A stretch of DNA of 64,000 bases from Astropecten irregularis (taxonomy: Eukaryota > Echinodermata > Asteroidea > Paxillosida > Astropectinidae): assembly GCA_963971285.1 (NCBI GenBank), contig OZ020248.1, forward strand, positions 12,152,001-12,216,000, read 5' to 3'. Made by a program: the position numbers and the translations under genes. Position 1 is the stretch's first letter. Every line of letters begins with the position of its first letter. Positions 60,102 through 63,887 of this stretch are shown piece after piece. The notes under the pieces are model-generated. The model had not been told where the DNA came from and did not search any database. It was given only the letters and a program-made list of their open reading frames with translations.

Positions 60102-63100
60102 CCTAGAAAGTTTGTCACCAAACAGTTGAATTTTTAATTTATTTAATCTGCAGAACGTATTTGTATACTCGGTTTCCCATCAACAAATTTTGTGACCAAA
60201 TCTCTGACGCTTTAATGCTTTTGTTTTGTGTCTGTTGCAAAAAAGAAGAATCTTTTCTCTTTTCTTTTGTTTCAAGTCAATAATTATTTCAATTGATTGT
60301 TTTAATCCTGCCCTGTAGTTGTCATGACCTGACCAAGCTTCTGCCATCCATGTTCAGGGGCCAGGAGGAGATGGCCCTGGACCATGGACAACTGGGTCAC
60401 CTGGTCAAAGGTTATGAGCAGCTACACCAGGCATCGTTGCTTGCTGTAGCAACAGCAGACCAAGTGAGTATCATTATTTTGGGGTCGATTTGATGATTAA
60501 TTTGAGTTTATTTAATCTTGTTTACCTGTGTAGGCAGCCATTTTCTTGTGATCTTTACAATCATTCTCCTAGCATTGTGGGGGTCAGAATTAACTTCAGG
60601 GATGTGATTTTTCAGGACAAATCCTGATTTCAGGTTTTTTGTCCTCACTTTGCCTGTACAAAAGTATAGGAAATGTGTGAGGTTCAGTATTTTTGGCTAT
60701 GTGTTCAGGTTTTTATGCAATCACAGCCCTGTATAAAACTTGGCCTGATGATTGTTTTTGGTGGCCCCGGGCCTGCGGACTACTGTTAATTTCGATTACG
60801 GTGTTGTAATTGTTTAGGGCTTTATTTACTAGATGTTACAAGCGGTTGGCTAACATACTGGAATAGGGCTTGAAGCTGCATGTGCTAATCATTGTATGAG
60901 AAGTTACTGGCACTCGATCAGGCTGCTGCCATAGACCTGTGTGTAAATCAAGGCTTGAATTTAACACGGAGTCCATGGCCTTCTTTGCCCTGGTTCTTGG
61001 CATTGATGCCCTCTTCAAATGTTTCCATAGACATTATGATTTTCCAATGGAAGTGCCCCTTGCAATGGAAAAGTGGCCTTGCCCATTTCAGAACCAAATT
61101 CAAGGCCTGGTAAATACAAGCTGTCAAATGATTTCAAGATGGCGCTTATTTCTTCAAACTTCCTCCTTTTGTTCATACAGGGCACCGGCATTCCTTTTCC
61201 GATGCAGCTTCTCGGCTGCGTGTTTGACTCTCTGACGGCGTCCGACGAGGGCGGCAGACTGGTGCCGGCCAACCTGACACCAATGGCTCTAGAGCTGGGA
61301 GGACGGCTGCTTGGCCTAGCATTCCAACTGGGTGTTGAGGTGGGTACCAGACTTTGCTGATCATGACTCAGACTGCATCCGAATCTGTTGTCTAGACCTA
61401 GGTCTAGGTCTCCAATCCATTGGAAATACGCGGAGACACCTAGACAATAGACCTAGCCGTAGCTCTGGAAGCCCGTTTTGGACACGGCCTCAGACTGAAG
61501 GCATCTTTCCTCTGTGCAGAATGCATTTTACTCAATTGTTCAACAATTTTGTACTGTTTTTGAGGTATAACATTATAGGTTATGAACAAGGAAAGTTCAT
61601 ACATATAAAGATTTGCAGTTATGTAGTACCTTGTGCTTACCATCTTGTCCGAATTGTGAAGTTCAATACACAACAAAGCATAACACAATTCCATTGGAAT
61701 AATTGTGAGTTTAAATCTTAATAGTGTCTGGTACACAGGCTTCTTTCATTGCACATAAGCACTCCAATTTGAATTTCCTCGAATATAGACACTGTAAGCA
61801 CAGAAATGACTGCTTCTATAAGCGCTAATTCTATGCTTACGTTATTAAAGTAGAACCATGAAATTACCAATCTTCTATACTGCCCTGGGGCCAATTTCAC
61901 AGAGCTGCTTAAGCACAAAATTTACTTATGCATGAAAAGTCCTTGATCAAACAGGATTACCAACCAAATTTCCATGTGATGTTTTTTATTTAACAAGATT
62001 TCTGGTGCTTAAGCAAGTTTTGGTGCTTAAGCAGCTCTATGAAATTGGCCCCTTGACTAGACCTTCTTGCTTAACATTTTTTCCATACTGTTAACGTACA
62101 GCATACAATGTTCATATGTACTTCCAAGATGTATACAGTACTTAAAGTACTAAAGTGTTTAGAATAGATTATGAATTAGCAGAATTTTAAAATGAGGTTG
62201 ATATTGTTTTCGCCCGGTCAACAGCCCAAAAGGCTAGTGTCCTGTCTCCTGGACAAGACCCAGCTCAGCAAGACCGGGGGCTCTACCTCCGCAGCCAGTA
62301 CGAGCTCCACATCTAAGGGTGTGTTCTTCTACGCCTCCTACAAGACCCTCCTGAATGCTGAGATAGCACGGCAGGCACAGAAGACTCTCCCACTGCTGGT
62401 GAGAGAGGGCGCTAGAGACTTGACGTTCATCAGTAGCATACTGAACGGACTGCTGGATTACACAACCAGCAGTCGAGACATCAGGAAAAGGTGAGTTTCA
62501 ATTGTTTTTTTGTCAATTTATATTGTTTCAGAGGTCAAAAGGTTGATACAATTCCTTTGTTCTCTTGGTACAATTTGTTTTTTTCACATGTGAAAGTAAT
62601 ACTTTTAAAAATGTTTAGTCATTGAAAAGTGAACAAAGAAAAATTTAGCAAAGCGGGATTTGAACCAGCGATCCCCGTAATACCGTACTGGTGCTCTACC
62701 AACTGAGCCACCCAGCCCTATGCTGGTAGTGTCCCTAATAGTCAATTGGGCAATTCCAGCGTAACGGACATGACAATTTCACAGTTTTTGCCTTTTTTAG
62801 AGGATCATACAGTAGGATTGGCAGTTTGCAAACAATTTTAATTAGGCTTATCAGACACATTTAACTATCAGTGACATATGTAGTAAATTTTATGTAATTT
62901 CATTGAACAGTTGTAGAGAAAATGCACTTCTTGTGACCGTAACGGACATGACATCAAGTGGCATTTGGTGTCATTGCCCAATTATCTTTGTTTGTTTGGC
63001 AGTCGGAAGCCATGAAATCATGCACATACCGCTATTCCCCAAGGATCATTTTAGATACTTGCAACATGAGCGATGCTGCAACCTGAGAAATGGCAATGGG

Positions 63101-63311
63101 GGATCACTCAAAGAGGATGCAGGTTTTTAATCAGTATAATCATTCAAAGTGTTTAATTAATGTTGCATATTGCAGGTACGGTATAGCAGTGCACAGTGCG
63201 GTGCTGACCCAGTGGGGCGCCCTCATGGGCCAGTTGAAGAAAGGCTGTGCAACCGATGTTCAGCGCTTTGCCCTGCTGTTACTACGGAAACTCCTACAAT
63301 TGGATGCCAAG
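31301..63311 (+). CDS. PRKDC: PRKDC, DNA-PK catalytic subunit, first 37 coding exons
   Basis: Encodes the PI3K-related kinase that joins Ku at DNA double-strand ends in non-homologous end joining, in the nucleus. Translated exons follow the vertebrate DNA-PKcs sequence in order: for example [77 protein letters not shown]. The 37 exons total 5115 bases (1705 codons); each intron has GT/AG ends and every join keeps phase, with no internal stop. The first ATG (31301) after upstream non-coding sequence is taken as start; the peptide begins [10 protein letters not shown]. This part is the N-terminal HEAT solenoid and the start of the middle HEAT region. The FAT, kinase and FATC parts and the known phosphorylation clusters lie beyond the window. 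Exon density is close to that of the 86-exon human gene. Confidence 0.96.
31529..31619. repeat. Perfect-armed palindrome in PRKDC intron 1
   Basis: AGTTGCGATGA.CGTAACCCTA and GGTCTGACATGGGGACT are repeated inversely with only ~8 bases between; ~39 bp arms. Confidence 0.85.
31759..31878. repeat. Palindrome with shared core, PRKDC intron 1
   Basis: ~38 bp inverse arms (CCTCAGTTTAGTACACTC) around GGTACCCAGCTTCTACAGTA, the core also seen at 24911-25027. Confidence 0.8.
31964..31998. repeat. Hairpin in PRKDC intron 1
   Basis: GAAGGCTACTCC..GGAGTAGCCTTC with a short loop. Confidence 0.8.
32425..32461. repeat. Hairpin in PRKDC intron 1
   Basis: CATGGAGGTATAA and its exact inverse around a 9-11 base loop. 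Confidence 0.85.
32547..32623 (+). CDS. PRKDC: PRKDC exon 2
   Basis: Acceptor TTTCTTCACAG, donor [29 protein letters not shown]. Confidence 0.95.
33033..33372 (+). mobile_element. MITE family B (PRKDC intron 2)
   Basis: CAAAGGTACAGTACAGGATAGG to CTGTATTATGCCTTA, 100 bp before exon 3. Confidence 0.8.
33472..33639 (+). CDS. PRKDC: PRKDC exon 3
   Basis: Acceptor GTGTTTGTAG, donor GAG|GTGCGT; 56 codons, phase 0 both sides. Contains [19 protein letters not shown]. Confidence 0.95.
33787..33915. mobile_element. Palindromic MITE (GGGTGCATTCGTTTAGCT ends)
   Basis: Exact inverse 18 bp ends, ~90 bp interior with GGGTCGACACC..GGGCTGACCC (PRKDC intron 3). Confidence 0.8.
33925..34081. mobile_element. 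Palindromic MITE (PRKDC intron 3)
   Basis: CAAATATCACATGG..GGGTGGACA and TGTCCACCC..CCATGTGGTATTTG outer arms are inverse, as are CTAGCTCCC/GGGAAGCTAG. Confidence 0.7.
34231..34339 (+). CDS. PRKDC: PRKDC exon 4
   Basis: Acceptor TTCTTTTGGCAG, donor [28 protein letters not shown]. Confidence 0.93.
34397..34640 (+). mobile_element. Half MITE (30205 type) followed by a family B/A part
   Basis: GACTAGGGGCTTGTTTGTTT then, from 34431, AACATAAATGTTCACAGATT..GTATGTTTTATAAG. Intron 4. Confidence 0.6.
34780..34892 (+). CDS. PRKDC: PRKDC exon 5
   Basis: Acceptor TCTATTTGCAG, donor [29 protein letters not shown]. Confidence 0.95.
34960..35290. repeat. ~330 bp repeat G, copy 1 (PRKDC intron 5)
   Basis: CAGTAGGCCAATCCCACCAT, AAGCACCTCTCTCTGTTGGA, TTTCCTCTCAGCCAGGGCAT and GTGGCAATTTGTCAGACCTT blocks match 52780-53165 in order. 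Confidence 0.75.
35403..35502 (+). CDS. PRKDC: PRKDC exon 6
   Basis: Acceptor CCTCTGCCCAG, donor [29 protein letters not shown]. Confidence 0.95.
35733..35910. mobile_element. MITE family C, first of a back-to-back pair
   Basis: AGCGCTCTGTACTAATGACGTC to GCGCAAGTGAGGAGTGC (PRKDC intron 6). Confidence 0.75.
35914..36044. mobile_element. MITE family C, second of the pair
   Basis: GCGCTGCACACTTGCACTAAA to GACGTCATTAGTGCGGAACGC, opposite orientation and 3 bases from the first. Confidence 0.75.
36224..36375 (+). CDS. PRKDC: PRKDC exon 7
   Basis: Acceptor CCAAATCTCTAG, donor [29 protein letters not shown]. Confidence 0.95.
36600..36980 (+). mobile_element. MITE family B variant (PRKDC intron 7)
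   Basis: TAAAGGACATGTACAAAATA to GTTGTACATGCCATTTAA; core CAGATTTACGTATAACTTAC. Confidence 0.75.
37078..37233 (+). CDS. PRKDC: PRKDC exon 8
   Basis: Acceptor GCTTTGTGTAG, donor AGG|GTACCC; 52 codons. [20 protein letters not shown]. Confidence 0.93.
37271..37900. mobile_element. Two S1 SINE copies in inverse orientation, split by family C
   Basis: Left copy (to about 37475) reads inversely: AAGTGAACAAAG..GGGATTCGAACCAGTGA..GAGCTATCCAGCCC. The right copy (from about 37525) reads forward: CTTGGGATATAGCG..GGGCTGGATAGCTCAGTTGG..GGTTCGAATC..TTTACTTTTC. They meet at AAGGATAATTTTAT/ATAAAATTATCCTT. Family C (37608-37761) interrupts the right copy. Confidence 0.75.
37608..37761. mobile_element. MITE family C inside the S1 pair
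   Basis: GCGCTCCGAACTTGCGCTAAA to TGACGTCATTAGTGCAGAGCGC, TA on both sides. Confidence 0.8.
38007..38102 (+). CDS. PRKDC: PRKDC exon 9
   Basis: Acceptor TTTGTATTGCAG, donor GCA|GTAAGT; 32 codons, including [14 protein letters not shown]. Confidence 0.95.
38209..38574 (+). mobile_element. MITE family A (PRKDC intron 9)
   Basis: TAAGGTTGTATCATACTTTGG to AAAGTATGATATAACCATTAA, full length. Confidence 0.85.
39015..39150. mobile_element. Palindromic MITE inside family A/B copy
   Basis: CAATTGGAGACTTTTGAGAA.. and inverse, ~52 bp arms including TCTTCATGTCAACAGCACAC. Confidence 0.85.
39241..39374. mobile_element. MITE family C inside family A/B copy
   Basis: GCGCTGCACACTTGCGCTAA to TTAGTGTGGAACGC, flanked by TA. 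Confidence 0.8.
39496..39578 (+). CDS. PRKDC: PRKDC exon 10
   Basis: Acceptor TCTCTCTTCAG, donor [29 protein letters not shown]. Confidence 0.95.
39633..40011 (+). mobile_element. Diverged family B-like MITE (PRKDC intron 10)
   Basis: TTAAAGGGAGGGATGGTACAG to CTGTACCATCCCTTTAA ends are inverse; interior keeps the TGGTGATGATTGGAGAAA and GATTGACCTCAAA positions of family B. Confidence 0.7.
40012..40235. mobile_element. MITE family E (PRKDC intron 10)
   Basis: GTATGCCAGCCAAAACTC, TCACATGAACATTGGGTTGG and GGTGCTTAAGCAGCTCCATGA match the copy at 46978 in inverse order. Confidence 0.7.
40335..40484. repeat. Hairpin of inversely duplicated SINE S1 3' parts
   Basis: ACAAAGAAAAGTTGACTGGA..GGGATTTCAACCTGCGACCC and its inverse, ~60 bp arms with a ~27 bp loop. 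Confidence 0.85.
40545..40740 (+). mobile_element. SINE S3 fragment
   Basis: TTTTCTCCTATGCTGCGAGG and GCTGGCAGCCAAGGGCGCCC match 27107-27420; tRNA-like head lost. Confidence 0.6.
40818..41012. mobile_element. MITE family C, longest copy
   Basis: GTGCTCCGCACTTGTGCTAA to CATTAGTGCGGAGCGC, TA flanks; 70 bp before exon 11. Confidence 0.8.
41085..41169 (+). CDS. PRKDC: PRKDC exon 11
   Basis: Acceptor CTTTTTTGCAG, donor [29 protein letters not shown]. Confidence 0.95.
41257..41683. mobile_element. hAT-like element with 8 bp target duplication
   Basis: Ends TAAGGCTGCAG.. and ..TACAGCCCTA match hAT-type TA(G)GGCTG termini. ATTTCTTG occurs immediately outside both ends (41249-41256, 41684-41691), the 8-bp duplication typical of hAT. 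Subterminal CCGGTTACCCGG and GGTAACCGGTTAC. No transposase. PRKDC intron 11. Confidence 0.85.
41992..42160 (+). CDS. PRKDC: PRKDC exon 12
   Basis: Acceptor GTTTGTTTGTAG, donor [30 protein letters not shown]; an internal GTAGGC near its middle is not used as donor, since the frame continues with conserved residues. Confidence 0.93.
42205..42550 (+). mobile_element. MITE family B (PRKDC intron 12)
   Basis: AGAGGTACAGTACAGGATTGG to AACTTTATCAATCACGGATT; GATCTCGGGGTAAGATC present; starts 45 bases after exon 12. Confidence 0.8.
42652..42701 (+). CDS. PRKDC: PRKDC exon 13
   Basis: 50 bp. Acceptor TCATCCCTCAG, donor [25 protein letters not shown]. Confidence 0.9.
42894..43213 (+). mobile_element. 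MITE family A (PRKDC intron 13)
   Basis: TTAAAGATACTGTCATACTTT to GGCAAAGAACAAAGTCTGAAG, ending ~47 bases before exon 14. Confidence 0.75.
43261..43401 (+). CDS. PRKDC: PRKDC exon 14
   Basis: Acceptor TTTTACTGCAG, donor AAG|GTACGT. Acidic linker [14 protein letters not shown], then [13 protein letters not shown]. Confidence 0.93.
43665..44045 (-). mobile_element. tRNA-derived SINE, inverse (PRKDC intron 14)
   Basis: ATT-rich tail (TAATAATATAATAATATTAT) at the left, GGTACCCATTTGCACCTGGG and CGTCTTGCCCAAGGACGCAA in the body, and a tRNA-like head at the right (GGACTTGAATCTACAATCTG..CCACTAGGCC). Ends ~64 bases before exon 15. Confidence 0.7.
44110..44253 (+). CDS. PRKDC: PRKDC exon 15
   Basis: Acceptor most likely CCCAAG|GAG at 44109 (a GAG|GTG three bases on also fits); donor [29 protein letters not shown]. 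Confidence 0.85.
44439..44545 (+). CDS. PRKDC: PRKDC exon 16
   Basis: Acceptor CAATTTTTCAG, donor [28 protein letters not shown]. Confidence 0.95.
44745..45250. mobile_element. Palindromic repeat split by a TAA-flanked MITE
   Basis: GGCTGATTTCATGAAACACT at the left and AAGTGTTTAGTGAAATCCAAC at the right, similar to 56042-56175, interrupted at 44787-45135. Confidence 0.65.
44787..45135. mobile_element. MITE with TAA target duplication
   Basis: GGCCATAAAAACAAATTGTT and inverse ends (GGCCATACAAAAAAATTGTT); TAA at 44784-44786 and 45136-45138. A 3-bp TAA fits PIF/Harbinger (inference). PRKDC intron 16. Confidence 0.75.
45390..45600 (-). mobile_element. SINE S1 (PRKDC intron 16)
   Basis: TTGAAAAGTGAACAAACAAAA, then an altered tRNA part, CTGAGCTATCCAGCCC and CTTTGTTCGTTGGGCAGTCA. 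Confidence 0.7.
45746..45905 (+). CDS. PRKDC: PRKDC exon 17
   Basis: Acceptor CATTTGGGCAG, donor [29 protein letters not shown]. Confidence 0.95.
45987..46315 (+). mobile_element. MITE family B variant (PRKDC intron 17)
   Basis: CTTAAAGAGCATGTACACCA to AATGTTGTACACGTCCTTTAA. Confidence 0.8.
46587..46862 (+). CDS. PRKDC: PRKDC exon 18
   Basis: Acceptor CACATCCATCAG, donor CAG|GTATTA; 92 codons. Acidic start (QDDSMEVD), then [20 protein letters not shown]. Confidence 0.93.
46978..47172. mobile_element. MITE family E (PRKDC intron 18)
   Basis: GGGCCAATTTCATAGAGCTG and AAGCAGCTCTCTGAAATTGGCC inverse ends; fills most of the intron before exon 19. Confidence 0.8.
47227..47386 (+). CDS. PRKDC: PRKDC exon 19
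   Basis: Acceptor CCTTTCTTCAG, donor [30 protein letters not shown]. Confidence 0.95.
47631..48640. mobile_element. ~1 kb hAT-like element (PRKDC intron 19)
   Basis: CAGAGATGCAACT and inverse ends. Flanks TAGGGTCC and GAGGGTCC match 7 of 8 when the element is taken as AGAGATGC..GCATCTCT. TTCCGATTTTAATCGGAAAT and TTTTCCGATTTTTTTGG are subterminal. No transposase; interior frames unrecognised. Confidence 0.75.
48645..48960. mobile_element. Penelope-like relic with decayed hammerhead motif
   Basis: GACCAGAGTACACTGG..CGAAACGTCGAGAACC then CTTCTCACTGGTTCTTTT..AGAACCACAC, repeated at 55170. CTGAGAA replaces CTGANGA. Confidence 0.5.
49060..49178 (+). CDS. PRKDC: PRKDC exon 20
   Basis: Acceptor AACAAAACAG with a weak pyrimidine tract, donor GAG|GTATGT. 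Basic linker [13 protein letters not shown]. Confidence 0.85.
49336..50281. repeat. ~950 bp minisatellite (PRKDC intron 20)
   Basis: About 25 units of AAATTTTGAAAATNTTGAAAG plus GCCGCAGCCGC-type hexamers, period mostly 30-45 bp. GAGGGCAGCATTCA or GAGGGCGGCATTCA stands at both edges (49322 and 50285) and twice outside (46480, 49262). Confidence 0.9.
50374..50566 (+). CDS. PRKDC: PRKDC exon 21
   Basis: Acceptor CCATTACCAG, donor [30 protein letters not shown] and [14 protein letters not shown]. Confidence 0.95.
50597..50705. mobile_element. Short palindromic MITE (PRKDC intron 21)
   Basis: AAAGCCCTATGATCGATCGTAATTTGAG-like start and TAGTAAGTTACTATGAG..GGTGAAACC end; same type as the element nested at 27060-27520. 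Confidence 0.6.
50929..50987 (+). CDS. PRKDC: PRKDC exon 22
   Basis: 59 bp. Acceptor GCAACTTTCAG, donor [27 protein letters not shown]. Confidence 0.95.
51598..51681 (+). CDS. PRKDC: PRKDC exon 23
   Basis: Acceptor TTTCAATAAAAG, donor AAG|GTGAGA; 28 codons. [20 protein letters not shown]. Confidence 0.93.
51860..52040 (+). mobile_element. SINE S1 (PRKDC intron 23)
   Basis: ATGATCCTTGGGATATAGCGG, GGCTTCTGGCTGCCAAACGA, then tRNA-like GGGCTGGATAGCTCAGTTCG..GGTTCAAATCCC and TTTACTTTGTTT. Confidence 0.8.
52046..52370 (+). mobile_element. MITE family A (PRKDC intron 23)
   Basis: AGAGGTACTATCATACTTTGG to AAAGTATGATATTACCTTTA, directly after the SINE. Confidence 0.85.
52464..52739 (+). CDS. PRKDC: PRKDC exon 24
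   Basis: Acceptor TGATCATCTAG, donor AAA|GTAAGC. The most conserved block in the window: [16 protein letters not shown] and [11 protein letters not shown]. Confidence 0.96.
52780..53165. repeat. ~350 bp repeat G, copy 2 (PRKDC intron 24)
   Basis: Blocks in the same order as 34960-35290: CAGTAGGCCAAGCCCACCAT, AAGCACCTCTCTCCATTGGA, CAGCCAGGGCATCAAGAGTC, GCGGCAATTTGTCAGACCTT. Confidence 0.75.
53270..53397 (+). CDS. PRKDC: PRKDC exon 25
   Basis: Acceptor CGGTTTTGCAG, donor [29 protein letters not shown]. Confidence 0.96.
53428..53745 (+). mobile_element. MITE family B (PRKDC intron 25)
   Basis: GGTACAGTACAGGATTAATT to CCAATCATGTATTTTAAATG; starts ~30 bases after exon 25. Confidence 0.8.
53769..53863 (+). 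CDS. PRKDC: PRKDC exon 26
   Basis: Acceptor TTGTATCACTAG, donor [26 protein letters not shown]. Confidence 0.95.
53890..54460 (-). pseudogene. LINE reverse transcriptase C-terminal relic (PRKDC intron 26)
   Basis: Reading inversely from 54459: [19 protein letters not shown] and [19 protein letters not shown], typical of the end of a non-LTR retrotransposon ORF2. The frame then shifts near 54235 and goes on with [26 protein letters not shown] and [20 protein letters not shown]. It is 5'-truncated and frameshifted, so dead. Clade not assigned. Confidence 0.75.
54492..54594 (+). CDS. PRKDC: PRKDC exon 27
   Basis: Acceptor AATGAAAACAAG (weak tract), donor [25 protein letters not shown], basic end. 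Confidence 0.88.
54758..54891 (+). CDS. PRKDC: PRKDC exon 28
   Basis: Acceptor CTTTTTACTAG, donor [30 protein letters not shown]. Confidence 0.95.
54905..55118 (-). mobile_element. SINE S2, inverse (PRKDC intron 28)
   Basis: ATGCAAATTAGGCTTGCCCT at one end; AGGTGGGATTGGAACCCACG (B box inverse) and CAATATCGCAGCAGG at the other. Starts ~15 bases after exon 28. Confidence 0.75.
55170..55250. mobile_element. Penelope-like relic, hammerhead motif decayed
   Basis: GGCCAGAGTTCACTGGCC stem with GGAACG in place of GAAACG, then CTTCTCACCGGTTCTTTTC. Confidence 0.45.
55262..55505 (+). mobile_element. tRNA-derived SINE, another family (PRKDC intron 28)
   Basis: GGAGTCAGGTTGGCGTAGCA and ACCGGGTTCAAATC (B box), then TCTGTGGGTTTTACCCAGAA and TTTCCTCCCACCTC body. 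Confidence 0.6.
55651..55720 (+). CDS. PRKDC: PRKDC exon 29
   Basis: Acceptor ATGTTGTGCAG, donor [29 protein letters not shown]. Confidence 0.92.
56042..56175. mobile_element. Palindromic MITE (PRKDC intron 29)
   Basis: GAGCTGATTTCACAAAGCAC at the left; GTTTTTGTGAAATCCAGCCC at the right. Confidence 0.65.
56325..56560. mobile_element. MITE family D (PRKDC intron 29)
   Basis: TTTTCCAAACCTCGGCTCCG and inverse. Right arm has an AGAGCC hexamer run. Ends ~65 bases before exon 30. Confidence 0.8.
56622..56809 (+). CDS. PRKDC: PRKDC exon 30
   Basis: Acceptor CTGAATTTCAG, donor [23 protein letters not shown] and [12 protein letters not shown]. Confidence 0.94.
57335..57582 (+). CDS. PRKDC: PRKDC exon 31
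   Basis: Acceptor TTCTTGGAAAG, donor [29 protein letters not shown]. Its last ~25 bases and donor are repeated downstream. Confidence 0.93.
57557..57960. repeat. PRKDC: Tandem repeat of exon-31 end and donor, ~5 units
   Basis: GAAACTACCCCGATGAGGCTG (exon 31) begins a ~91-98 bp unit that recurs at about 57653, 57745, 57836 and 57934, each with GTGAAGATTGG..-like and GATAGT.TTTGGAGATTTTC parts. TTCAGGTATGG, the true donor, is exact again at 57859-57869. Confidence 0.85.
58145..58343. mobile_element. MITE family F (PRKDC intron 31)
   Basis: CTATAGAGGTTATTCACGTG and inverse GGTGAATAACCTCTATAG ends; CACGTGACGTCATTGGCCGT subterminal; AATACGCTTCAGTGCACGTG doubled inside. Confidence 0.85.
58507..58629 (+). 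CDS. PRKDC: PRKDC exon 32
   Basis: Acceptor CCTTCTTACAG, donor [29 protein letters not shown]. Confidence 0.94.
58702..59014. mobile_element. Palindromic MITE (PRKDC intron 32)
   Basis: GGGCCCAATTTCATGGAATT and inverse GATTCCATGAAATCGGGCCC. Confidence 0.7.
59065..59325 (-). mobile_element. SINE S1 (PRKDC intron 32)
   Basis: GACTGAAGCGGGATTTGAACC, TTTGTTCGTTTGGCAGTCAG, CTATATCCCAAAGATCATTT and AGGGGATCACTCAAAGG. Confidence 0.75.
59404..59530 (-). mobile_element. SINE S1-like, second copy (PRKDC intron 32)
   Basis: GCAGGATTCGAACCTGCAAC, TCAAGCTATTCAGG and AATTGTCAATTATCTTTGTT, ~80 bases after the previous copy. Confidence 0.65.
59798..59935 (+). mobile_element. Penelope-like relic, hammerhead core mutated
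   Basis: Same layout as 6268-6420, but CTTATGA for CTGATGA and GAAACCTTGAGAC for GAAACGTAGAGAC. Followed by TTTCCGCAAACCGATCCAC. Confidence 0.6.
59957..60051 (+). CDS. PRKDC: PRKDC exon 33
   Basis: Acceptor CTTTCATGCAG, donor [28 protein letters not shown]. Confidence 0.9.
60061..60098. repeat. (CT)n microsatellite
   Basis: CTCTCTCT run ten bases after the exon 33 donor. Confidence 0.9.
60319..60463 (+). CDS. PRKDC: PRKDC exon 34
   Basis: Acceptor CTGCCCTGTAG, donor [28 protein letters not shown]. Confidence 0.92.
60950..61120. mobile_element. Short MITE, inverse mate of 26057-26222
   Basis: CATGGCCTTCTTTGCCCTGG, CCATAGACATTATGATTTTCC and AGTGCCCCTTGCAATGGAAA. PRKDC intron 34. Confidence 0.65.
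61181..61339 (+). CDS. PRKDC: PRKDC exon 35
   Basis: Acceptor GTTCATACAG, donor GAG|GTGGGT; 53 codons. [18 protein letters not shown]. Confidence 0.92.
61870..62055. mobile_element. MITE family E, best copy (PRKDC intron 35)
   Basis: GGGGCCAATTTCACAGAGCTG and inverse ends; GATTACCAACCAAATTTCC inside. Confidence 0.8.
62225..62490 (+). CDS. PRKDC: PRKDC exon 36
   Basis: Acceptor GGTCAACAG, donor AAAAG|GTGAGT. Ser/Thr-rich stretch [10 protein letters not shown], then [12 protein letters not shown]. Confidence 0.92.
62619..63130 (-). mobile_element. SINE S1 split by an insertion (PRKDC intron 36)
   Basis: GAAAAGTGAACAAAGAAAAAT..GAGCCACCCAGCCC..AGTCAATT, then after 62980 AATTATCTTTGTTTGTTTGG..GGGGGATCACTCAAAGAGG. 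Confidence 0.8.
62748..62979. mobile_element. 232 bp insertion with AATT duplication
   Basis: GGGCAAT..ATTGCCC ends; AATT on both sides (62744-62747, 62980-62983). GTAACGGACATGACA occurs twice as a direct repeat near the two ends. Confidence 0.75.
63176..63311 (+). CDS. PRKDC: PRKDC exon 37 (last in window)
   Basis: Acceptor GCATATTGCAG, donor [24 protein letters not shown]. The gene goes on beyond 64000. Confidence 0.92.
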
Positions 63312-63459
63312 GTTAGTGTTCCAATGTGACAAATTTCTTCAATACAGTGAAATAATTTCATTTTCCCTACGTACGAGAACACAACATGAAGAAAAAAACA
63401 TCAAAAAATAATGTAGGTCATTAAATAATTTATACAGTTATTGTAATAAAAACAAATTC

Positions 63460-63735
63460 TGAGTCATTGAAAAGTGAACAAAGAAAAATTGACTGGAGCG
63501 GGATTCGAACCGGCGACCTCCTGAATACCGTACAGGCGCTCTACCAACTGAGCCATCCAGCCCTACGTTGGCGGTGACCCCAAAAGTCAACTATCTTTGT
63601 TCGTTTGGCAGCCAGAAGCCATGAAACCACGCACACACCGCCACACCCCAGGGATCGTTTCAATGATACACGCAACAATGCTGCAACCTGGAAACGGCAC
63701 ATGGGGGATCCCTCAAAGAGGATACGGCTTTTTAA
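63460..63735 (-). mobile_element. SINE S1, fullest copy (PRKDC intron 37)
   Basis: AAAAGTGAACAAAG, GAGCGGGATTCGAACCGGCG (B box inverse), GCTCTACCAACTGAGCCATC (A box inverse), then TTTGTTCGTTTGGCAGCCAG and GGGGATCCCTCAAAGAGG. Confidence 0.85.
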
Positions 63736-63887
63736 AAACAAATTCTATTTGGTAGTTTTTGCCATGAAGTTTTGTTTAATTTGCCAATACCCTCAGAAAT
63801 GTATTTGGCAGGAGGTCTTGAATTAGGAAAAGTTTTGTTGTGTTGAATATTATCTGTCAAGAAATGTAATGGCTTTTTACATCAATT

